Source: Verrucomicrobiia bacterium (GTDB lineage: Bacteria; Verrucomicrobiota; Verrucomicrobiia; Limisphaerales; UBA11358). From it: a DNA stretch of 38,106 bases. The notes under the pieces are model-generated. The model did not search any database, had not been told where the DNA came from, and was given only the letters and a program-made list of their open reading frames with translations. The translations under genes were made by a program, and so were the position numbers. Each line of letters begins with the position of its first letter. Position 1 is the stretch's first letter. Positions 18,066 to 25,018 of this stretch are shown here, piece by piece. The stretch is from positions 1-38,106 of the forward strand of contig JASHPN010000399.1 in assembly GCA_030038175.1 (NCBI GenBank), in the 5' to 3' direction.

Positions 18066-18443
18066 TTAATTCAGAACGGTTACTCCATATTCCTCAAACC
18101 GTTCGTCTGCAGTCACGACGGCCAAGTCATTTAACTTCGCCGTTGCGATGATAAGCCGGTCAAATGGATCATCATGAACCGGCGGCAATTTCGACGCCGC
18201 AATGCAAACATCCAGTTCAAGTGGAAGAATGGTCAGTCCGTGATGTTCCGTAATCTTCCCAAGCCATTCCTCAATTGGAAGCGGAAGTTCCAGTTTGCCG
18301 TTGGCCGCTTTGAGCCCGATTTCAAAACCGCTGATGGCTGAAACATAGACGATTGGAACCTCATTGATCTTTTTCAGCACAGAGCGGCTCAATTGTTTGC
18401 TGCCGGCGGCCAGCCAAAGCAAAGCGCAAGTATCAAGAATCAT
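18066..18443 (-). CDS. vapC: PIN-domain toxin (VapC-like)
   Basis: MILDTCALLWLAAGSKQLS...YVSAISGFEIGLKAANGKLELP...HDDPFDRLIIATAKLNDLAVVTADERFEEYGV; ATGA overlap with the upstream antitoxin. Confidence 0.9.
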   Translation of the reverse strand: MILDTCALLWLAAGSKQLSRSVLKKINEVPIVYVSAISGFEIGLKAANGKLELPLPIEEWLGKITEHHGLTILPLELDVCIAASKLPPVHDDPFDRLIIATAKLNDLAVVTADERFEEYGVTVLN

Positions 18444-18679
18444 CGGAACTTCTTTGGCCACTCTGTCTCGGAGGCCGGTTCAATGGGATTGTACTGGATG
18501 CGGATCCGGCTCAACTCGGGATGCACTCTTAACCGGTTCGCGCACTTGTGGGGAACCAGGTCGGCAACAGGCTCGCCGTTCCGGCAGATGATAAACGATC
18601 CGCCGGCAGTCTCCACTGCGGCAAGGAGACTTGAAAAATTGGTTTTGGCTTCATGCACGTTGACCGTCTTCATAAGCAA
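18440..18679 (-). CDS. Phd/YefM-family antitoxin
   Basis: MKTVNVHEAKTNFSSLLAAVETAGGSFIICRNGEPVADLVP; directly upstream of the PIN toxin. Confidence 0.88.
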   Translation of the reverse strand: MLMKTVNVHEAKTNFSSLLAAVETAGGSFIICRNGEPVADLVPHKCANRLRVHPELSRIRIQYNPIEPASETEWPKKFR

Positions 18680-18735
18680 ACGTTAGTCCAGCTAGTCCAC
18701 TGAGTCAACATTTTCCATCCGCAGGGGCGCCTATA

Positions 18736-19521
18736 TCAAACTGCTTTACCCACCGTTCCACACAACGGCACAATTCGAATCGCACGGTCGTTCAGGTTCG
18801 TCGTGGCGGCATAACGGCGCCAAAGCCACGCCGCGACGACTGAATTGCGGGCCTGAATTAATGCGACTGTCTCCGGAAAAATGACATTCATTGATTCGAT
18901 TTCCGACGCACTCGGCTCGTTTGAACTATTTTCCTCTGAATCAATAGGATCCTCCCGACCGGCGTCCAGTTCATCATCGGGATTTGGCGGCGGGGCCGGC
19001 AAGGAAAGAACATTGAGAAGGAAGAAAAACTTTTTGTCCGTCCAGTTCAGGCCCGAGCGGATGTCCTCCGGCACGTCCGATTGGAGTGTGCCAATGCTGA
19101 AGCTGAATTTGTCCGGGCGAACCGCCTGGTCCACGTCCACCCAATAGCCTTGCTCGAAATCGTCCATGGGCGTGGATTCCACGAGGGATCCCGCCTCGTC
19201 CAGGATCTTTGGCCAATTCAGGGGCAAATTCGCCGACTCGGTCACTAATTGGCCAACCACCGGCGCGACATGCATTTTTCGCATAACAATTTCCCTGGGG
19301 TTTTCTCCCTCCGGTTGTGCCCGCAACGCGGCGTCAAAAAGCTTTTGGGCTTCGTCCGGCGATTCAGCAAAAACAAGCGCGCTGGAAGAAGCATCCCAAA
19401 TTTGAATGGAATCGCGCGGACCGGATCGTCCACTGCTCTCGCGAACCTGAGTGCAGGTGTAGATGCCCGTCACGTGATGTGCAACAATGGCCACGAGCAA
19501 TTCTTGCGATTTCAGGCTCAA
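18736..19521 (-). CDS. Hypothetical protein (261 aa)
   Basis: Long ORF with balanced composition and an acidic low-complexity segment (PPPNPDDELDAGREDPIDSEENSSNEPSASE); no family recognised. Confidence 0.55.
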   Translation of the reverse strand: MSLKSQELLVAIVAHHVTGIYTCTQVRESSGRSGPRDSIQIWDASSSALVFAESPDEAQKLFDAALRAQPEGENPREIVMRKMHVAPVVGQLVTESANLPLNWPKILDEAGSLVESTPMDDFEQGYWVDVDQAVRPDKFSFSIGTLQSDVPEDIRSGLNWTDKKFFFLLNVLSLPAPPPNPDDELDAGREDPIDSEENSSNEPSASEIESMNVIFPETVALIQARNSVVAAWLWRRYAATTNLNDRAIRIVPLCGTVGKAV

Positions 19522-19669
19522 TTACAAAGCAGAAAATGTGAATAGCGGTGAATAATGCGAATAATTTTTGGTATCCAACGTGCGGGGAGCACGCAAATAT
19601 GAAGGCCATGCATCGGGAAAATGGACCAATAATATCATCCGCCGTTTCAAACCACCGGCCGATAATTCC

Positions 19670-19720
19670 CCCTCTCCCAGCCTGCCGCGCCGAAGCAGTG
19701 CGAAGGCGGGCGGGAGAGGG
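19670..19720. repeat. Palindromic element CCCTCTCCC...GGGAGAGGG carrying a 30-nt inner palindrome (19681..19710)
   Basis: 9-bp perfect outer arms at 19670..19678 and 19712..19720; inner CCTGCCGCGCCGAAGCAGTGCGAAGGCGGG. Confidence 0.85.
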
Positions 19721-19809
19721 CAGGGGTGAGGGAGAGTCGTTCAAACGAGAATCCCTTGCGTCTCATGAAAATCCTTCATTCGATCATATCTCCATTCGCA
19801 AGGGCGCCC

Positions 19810-20556
19810 ATGAAAAACTTTGAACTGATTTCGTTTGCCGGCCCGGATCTGTTGGCCAATGCCGCAGCCAGCGCGTGGCTGGATGAAATCGAAGCGGCTG
19901 CCCGCGCGGGCAAAACACATTGTGCCGCCCTGGCCGGCGGGCGCATCACGCAAAAATTTTACGTGGCCACGGCGGAAAAGGCGTCGGCCCGGAAAACCCC
20001 CTTCGGTCACGTCCATTTTTTTTGGTCGGATGAACGCTGCGTTCCGCCGTCAGACCCGGAAAGTAACTTTAAACTGGCGGCGGATCTTTTGTTTGCGCCA
20101 CTCAAAATCCCCAATGAACAAATCCATCGGATTCTCGGCGAATTGGCGCCGGAAAACGCAGTTATCCAGGCAAATAAGGATGCGCGAAGTTTTTGTCAGC
20201 CCGGTGATGAAAAAACCGACGGGGCGCCGGTTTTTGACCTGGTTTTTGGGGGTCTGGGCGAGGATGGCCATGTGGCTTCTCTCTTTCAAAATGCACGGTT
20301 TGAACCGCAGGAAAGTGCGAAATGCAATGATCCATTTTTCTTCGTGCCAAATTCTCCTAAACCGCCGCCGCGGCGGATTTCCTTGAATTACAACGCGTTT
20401 GCCGTTGCAACTCAGGTCTGGATCTTGGCATCAGGCAAGGGCAAAGAAGCTGCTCTGCAACAATCGCTCAGCGGAGAAGGAAAAACGCCACTGGGTCGGG
20501 TCATTGACAGTCGGCGGAAGACAAAAATTTTTGTGGACATACCGCTTCGGATGTAG
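19810..20556 (+). CDS. pgl: 6-phosphogluconolactonase
   Basis: HFFWSDERCVPPSDPESNFKLAADLLF...VFDLVFGGLGEDGHVASLFQ; start ATG 19810 chosen from homology pattern. Confidence 0.88.
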   Translation: MKNFELISFAGPDLLANAAASAWLDEIEAAARAGKTHCAALAGGRITQKFYVATAEKASARKTPFGHVHFFWSDERCVPPSDPESNFKLAADLLFAPLKIPNEQIHRILGELAPENAVIQANKDARSFCQPGDEKTDGAPVFDLVFGGLGEDGHVASLFQNARFEPQESAKCNDPFFFVPNSPKPPPRRISLNYNAFAVATQVWILASGKGKEAALQQSLSGEGKTPLGRVIDSRRKTKIFVDIPLRM

Positions 20557-20704
20557 TAATTAAGTAACCAGATGGTTATTAGCCATCATCGTTGGGGAGT
20601 TTGAAGGGATTTGGGACGAAATTTCGCGGTATTCGCGGTAAAAACAATTTGAAAAAAGTTTGAACCGAATGAATGTTTGTGACGTCTTAATTAGTGAACG
20701 ATTT

Positions 20705-20866
20705 GAATTTCGCTGTCCGTTTAGGGTTGGCAGAGAGGTTTTGCTCGCGGCGCGGCTCGGACAGCGACCCCCAAGTTGGTCGCGTCGCCCTTCTGAGCGC
20801 CGTAGTGACGGCGTATAAACCTCATCACTAAGAGAGGCCGGACGAAAGTCCGGCCTTTCGTTTTGT
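20705..20866 (+). ncRNA. Candidate structured RNA / leader ending in an intrinsic-terminator-like hairpin, upstream of accA
   Basis: GCTGTCCG/CGGACAGC, GAGGTTT/AAACCTC, GCGACC/GGTCGC, GCGCCG/CGGCGT pairings, then AGGCCGGAC-GAAA-GTCCGGCCT-TTCGTTTTG. Confidence 0.5.
20835..20865 (+). terminator. Intrinsic-terminator-like hairpin
   Basis: Perfect 9-bp stem AGGCCGGAC/GTCCGGCCT with GAAA loop, followed by TTCGTTTTG. Confidence 0.7.
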
Positions 20867-20896
20867 CCGGAGATCGGGTATAACAACAGGAACATT

Positions 20897-21898
20897 ATGA
20901 AACATCAGCTCGATTTCGAAAAACCGATCATCGAACTGCAGAATAAACTGAATGATTTGCGGCAGCATCCCGAAAAGCATTCTTTAGGCGTCAGTTTTGA
21001 GGAGGAAATCCAGCTAATTGAGAAAAAACTGGAAGAGACGCGCCGGCACATTTTCTCCAACTTGACGCCGTGGCAGCGCGTGCAATTGGCCCGGCACCCT
21101 CACCGCCCCTACACCCTGGATTACCTCAAACTCGCCTTTTCGGATTTTCAGGAATTGCATGGCGACCGCTGTTTTGCCGAAGACCGCGCCATGGTCGGCG
21201 GGTTTGCGCGCCTCGGAGGCCATCGTGTGGCGGTGATTGGCACGCAAAAAGGCCGTGACACAAAGGAAAACATTTTGAGGAATTTCGGTTCGGCCCACCC
21301 TGAAGGATATCGCAAGGCGCTGCGTCTCATGCGCCTGGCAAACAAGTTCTCCCTCCCTATTATCACTTTGATTGACACCCCCGGGGCGTTTCCGGGAGTG
21401 GCAGCCGAAGAACGGCATGTGGCGGAGGCCATTGCGGTTAACCTGCGCGAAATGATGCTTTTGGAAGTGCCCATTATCGCCGTCGTCATCGGAGAAGGCG
21501 GAAGCGGCGGCGCCGTGGGTATCGGCGTGGCTGACCGGGTTTTGATCCTCGAAAACGCGTATTATTCGGTCATCTCGCCGGAAGGTTGCGCCGCAATTTT
21601 ATGGAAAGACCGCGCCGCCGCTCCCAAAGCCGCCGCCGCCCTCAAGATTACCGCGCGCGATTTGCATGGTCTCAAGCTCGTGGACGAAATCGTTTCCGAA
21701 CCTCCGGGCGGCGCACACACCAACCCGGCCGCCGCCGCCGAGAATTTAAAAGCGCATTGCCTGAAACATCTTGAGGAACTCCTCGCCCTGCCCGCTGCCA
21801 AACGTCTCAAACAACGGTACGAAAAGTTCCGCGCCTGCGGTCATTTTGCCGAAAAAACCAGCGTTCCGGCAGACGAAGTGCCCCAGGCAGCCGCCTGA
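20897..21898 (+). CDS. accA: Acetyl-CoA carboxylase carboxyltransferase subunit alpha
   Basis: [44 protein letters not shown]-type core [43 protein letters not shown]. Confidence 0.96.
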   Translation: MKHQLDFEKPIIELQNKLNDLRQHPEKHSLGVSFEEEIQLIEKKLEETRRHIFSNLTPWQRVQLARHPHRPYTLDYLKLAFSDFQELHGDRCFAEDRAMVGGFARLGGHRVAVIGTQKGRDTKENILRNFGSAHPEGYRKALRLMRLANKFSLPIITLIDTPGAFPGVAAEERHVAEAIAVNLREMMLLEVPIIAVVIGEGGSGGAVGIGVADRVLILENAYYSVISPEGCAAILWKDRAAAPKAAAALKITARDLHGLKLVDEIVSEPPGGAHTNPAAAAENLKAHCLKHLEELLALPAAKRLKQRYEKFRACGHFAEKTSVPADEVPQAAA

Positions 21899-21902
21899 TC
21901 CT

Positions 21903-22877
21903 GTGGTTTATCCCTTCGTTTTCCATCCCCTTTTCAAGGAGCGCGTCTGGGGCGGACGCGAGTTGCAAACGCTTTTCAAAAAGAATTTGCCTCCCGGCCG
22001 GCCCATCGGCGAATCCTGGGAAATTTCCGATCGTCTCCGCGATGAAAGCGTGGTTGCCAATGGGCCGTTGGCCGGGAAAACCCTGCGATGGTTGATGGGA
22101 AATTGCTCGCGGGAAATCCTGGGTGATGCCCGCCCGGCGGCCGAAAATCGTTTCCCCTTCCTTTGCAAAATCCTGGACGCGCGGGACAAATTGTCGCTGC
22201 AGGTCCATCCGCCCCCGGCCCGGGCCGCCGAATTGAACGGTGAACCCAAAACCGAAATGTGGTTCATTGCCGACGCCGCGCCGAACGCGGAATTGTTCGT
22301 CGGACTGAAGCGCGGCGTCACGCGCGCCGAATTTGAAAAACGCATCGCGGACGGCACGGTGGCGGACTGCTTCCACCGCGTGCCGGTCCGCGCCGGAGAC
22401 GCGATGTTTTTACCCAGCGGCCGCGTTCACGCCATCGGCGCAGGGCTGGTTATTTTTGAGATCCAACAAAATTCCGACACGACCTATCGGGTTTTTGACT
22501 GGAACCGCGTGGGACTGGACGGCAAGCCGCGCCAGCTTCACATAGCCCAATCGCTGGCCAGCATTGATTTCAACGATTTTGAACCGAAAACGGTTTCCGC
22601 ACCGTTTTCCGGGGATGATCGCGTCAAGTCCGCGCCCATCGTGCGCGACCCGTTGTTTAATGTGGACTGCGTGACCATCGCGGAGGGTGCGCGCCATCGC
22701 CTGGCGGACGGGAAATTGCGAATTGTCGCCGCAGTGCGGGGGAAACTGGATGTGCAAAGCGGGTCGGATGTCGTGCCATTGGCCGCCGGCCAATTTTGCC
22801 TTCTTCCCGCGGGCCTGCAAGACACTGTACTGGTGGCCATCACTGACGCCGAGTTTCTCCGGGTCGAGGCCAATTAG
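21903..22877 (+). CDS. manA: Mannose-6-phosphate isomerase, class I-like
   Basis: VYPFVFHPLFKERVWGGRELQTLF...GESWEISDR...FLCKILDARDKLSLQVHPPP...PSGRVHAIGAGLVIFEIQQNSDTTYRVFDWNR. GTG at 21903, 5 bp after the accA stop, preferred over the ORF-track start at 21771. Confidence 0.88.
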   Translation: MVYPFVFHPLFKERVWGGRELQTLFKKNLPPGRPIGESWEISDRLRDESVVANGPLAGKTLRWLMGNCSREILGDARPAAENRFPFLCKILDARDKLSLQVHPPPARAAELNGEPKTEMWFIADAAPNAELFVGLKRGVTRAEFEKRIADGTVADCFHRVPVRAGDAMFLPSGRVHAIGAGLVIFEIQQNSDTTYRVFDWNRVGLDGKPRQLHIAQSLASIDFNDFEPKTVSAPFSGDDRVKSAPIVRDPLFNVDCVTIAEGARHRLADGKLRIVAAVRGKLDVQSGSDVVPLAAGQFCLLPAGLQDTVLVAITDAEFLRVEAN

Positions 22878-23749
22878 AGCGTTTCATTATCAATCAGACG
22901 CGTCTTCCCGACCACCACGGCCAGCGCCATCCGGACACCCGTTGAAACGTCCGCAACCGGCGCGAGTGTCTCCGGCTCAAAGAATTCGACATAATCCAGC
23001 CGGGCATCCGGTTCGCTTTCAATCAATTTCCTGGTGTCCGCTTTGAGCCGGGCCGCTGAAATCTTCTTCGATCTTTTCAAAGCCGCGTGCGCTGCGTCCA
23101 TCGCGCGCCGGAGGACCGTTGCCTGCCGGCGCAAGTCGCCCTCCAGATATTTGTTGCGCGAACTCATCGCCAGACCGTCTGCCTCCCGCACCGTGGGCGC
23201 GACGATCACGCGGACCGGAAAATTCAGGTCCCGCACCATGCGCCGGATAATGGTTGCCTGCTGAAAATCCTTTTGGCCAAACACCGCAACATCCGGCAGC
23301 ACAAGATTGAACAGTTTGGCCACCACCGTCGTGACGCCCCGAAAATGCGCCGGCCGTGAAACCCCTTCCATTGCTTTTGACAGCTTCTCTTCAACCACAT
23401 ACGTGCTGAATAAAGTTGCTTCGCCGCCCGTCGATCCTGCCGGATACATTTCGCCATCGGTGGGCGCGAACACAACATCCACGCCTTCTTTCCGCAGCAT
23501 GGCGCAATCGCGTTTTAAATCGCGCGGATACTTTGAAAAATCCTCCGCGGGCGCGAACTGGGTTGGGTTGACGTAGATGCTGACGGTTACCTTGCCCTTT
23601 TTGCCGACGCGCTTGCGCGCCTCGCGCACGAGGCTCAAATGTCCTTCATGCAGATAACCCATCGTCGGCACCAGGCCCACATGCGCACCGTCCCGATGCC
23701 ATTTCTTTGTCAGCCGCTGCATCGCCGCAATGGATGAAACAATTTTCAC
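22874..23749 (-). CDS. panC: Pantoate--beta-alanine ligase
   Basis: GLVPTMGYLHEGHLSLVREARKR; VSIYVNPTQFAPAEDFSKYPR; VFGQKDFQQATIIRRMVRDLNFPVRV; LAMSSRNKYL. Confidence 0.96.
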   Translation of the reverse strand: MKIVSSIAAMQRLTKKWHRDGAHVGLVPTMGYLHEGHLSLVREARKRVGKKGKVTVSIYVNPTQFAPAEDFSKYPRDLKRDCAMLRKEGVDVVFAPTDGEMYPAGSTGGEATLFSTYVVEEKLSKAMEGVSRPAHFRGVTTVVAKLFNLVLPDVAVFGQKDFQQATIIRRMVRDLNFPVRVIVAPTVREADGLAMSSRNKYLEGDLRRQATVLRRAMDAAHAALKRSKKISAARLKADTRKLIESEPDARLDYVEFFEPETLAPVADVSTGVRMALAVVVGKTRLIDNETL

Positions 23750-23829
23750 GGGAACAAAATTAATGGCGAAATAACCGTGCTAAAAGGAAATTGCTTGAAT
23801 TTCGCCGTGAAGTAAGATAGCGTCTTACC

Positions 23830-24063
23830 ATGACAACGGTTTTGAGCAGCAAAGGGCAAATCGTGATACCTGCTGCGATTCGCCAAAGGCACCAGTTTCG
23901 CATCGGCGATAAACTCCTGATTGAGGAACGGGATGATGAAATCGTGCTAAAAAAGGCTCGCCGCACCCGAAAGAAAACGCTCGCTCAGTGGATGCTCGAC
24001 TGCCCGGTTGATGATTTCAAAATTGAGCGTCTTCGTGACGGGCCAAAAAATATTAAACTTTGA
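23830..24063 (+). CDS. AbrB/MazE/SpoVT-type antitoxin (VapB-like)
   Basis: MTTVLSSKGQIVIPAAIRQRHQFRIGDKLLIEERDDEIVLKKA. Confidence 0.88.
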   Translation: MTTVLSSKGQIVIPAAIRQRHQFRIGDKLLIEERDDEIVLKKARRTRKKTLAQWMLDCPVDDFKIERLRDGPKNIKL

Positions 24064-24473
24064 TGTTCCTGGCCGATACTGATTTGATTTCCGAGCCGCG
24101 GCTAATATCACCGCACCCCAGGGTGATGGAGTGGCTGCAAGCTCACGATGATGAGCTGTTCTTGAGCGCAATTTCGATTGGTGAAATCCGGAAGGGTATT
24201 GAACTGTATCCGGACAGCCGAAAAAAAGCCGAATTATCCGAGTGGTTCGACGGCTTGTTGGACGATTTTGAAGACTGTATTCTTGGTTATTCCCTGGAGG
24301 AAGCGATGATTTGGGGAATGCTATACGTCAAAGCGCAAAAAGCCGGCCGCAAGCCTCCCGGCTTCGATAGCCTGAACGCCGCCATCGCATTGCGAAATGA
24401 CCTGACTCTGGTCACGCGCAACGAAAACGATTATGCGGGCATGAATATTAAAATCCTGAATCCCTGGAAATGA
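24063..24473 (+). CDS. vapC: PIN-domain toxin (VapC-like)
   Basis: MFLADTDLISEPRL...LFLSAISIGEIRKGIELYPDSRKKAELSEWF...GFDSLNAAIALRNDLTLVTRNENDYAG; overlaps the antitoxin stop by 1 bp. Confidence 0.9.
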   Translation: MFLADTDLISEPRLISPHPRVMEWLQAHDDELFLSAISIGEIRKGIELYPDSRKKAELSEWFDGLLDDFEDCILGYSLEEAMIWGMLYVKAQKAGRKPPGFDSLNAAIALRNDLTLVTRNENDYAGMNIKILNPWK

Positions 24474-24502
24474 TCGGGACCGACCTGCTGGCTAAAATTG
24501 AA

Positions 24503-24532
24503 AAGACGCGAAGACTCTCGCCTTCGCGTCTT
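24503..24532. terminator. Hairpin between convergent vapC and glutaredoxin genes
   Basis: Perfect 11-bp stem AAGACGCGAAG/CTTCGCGTCTT with 8-nt loop; no strong U-tract. Confidence 0.6.
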
Positions 24533-24572
24533 GAAAACCTTTAATTAGCGTCAATTCGCGAAATTCGCGGAT

Positions 24573-24914
24573 TCACCTCTGCCCAAAGTTCACCGGCGCG
24601 TTTTGCGGCATCTCATGGGCGCAGGGCTGGTTGATGGGCGCGTCGGGCGCGCGATTGTTTTGCGTTACGACATTGTTGGCCAGCATCCAGGCTTCAACTT
24701 CCTCGCCGCTCACGTCGGCGAGCATGCGGCCGTTGATTTCAACGCAGGGACTTAACATCTGGCCGCTCTTTTCGATCATTTCCTGCCGCTGCAAGGGGTC
24801 GTTGATGATGTCGCGGTCTTCGTATTCCAGCTCGTATTTGCGAAGCACGGCGCGCACGCCCTGGCTCCAGCCGCAGGTCGGTTTCAAATAAGCGATAATT
24901 TTTGGTTTGCTCAT
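24573..24914 (-). CDS. Glutaredoxin-like protein with CGWS active-site motif
   Basis: MSKPKIIAYLKPTCGWSQGVRAVLRKYELEYEDRDIINDPLQRQEMIEKSGQMLSPCVEINGRMLADVSGEEVEAWM. Confidence 0.82.
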   Translation of the reverse strand: MSKPKIIAYLKPTCGWSQGVRAVLRKYELEYEDRDIINDPLQRQEMIEKSGQMLSPCVEINGRMLADVSGEEVEAWMLANNVVTQNNRAPDAPINQPCAHEMPQNAPVNFGQR

Positions 24915-25018
24915 AATCTTGTAAAAATTGTCTTTTCGATAACAATAGAATGCCATAGCGGCATGCCGGGCGCAAATGTTTTAGCCACGACCAGCCAATG
25001 GGAAAAATTCTCGGTTTT

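Noticed and set aside
20560-20895. 111-aa minus-strand ORF upstream of accA
   Set aside because: Region is better explained by RNA secondary structure and a terminator hairpin; protein shows no family features.
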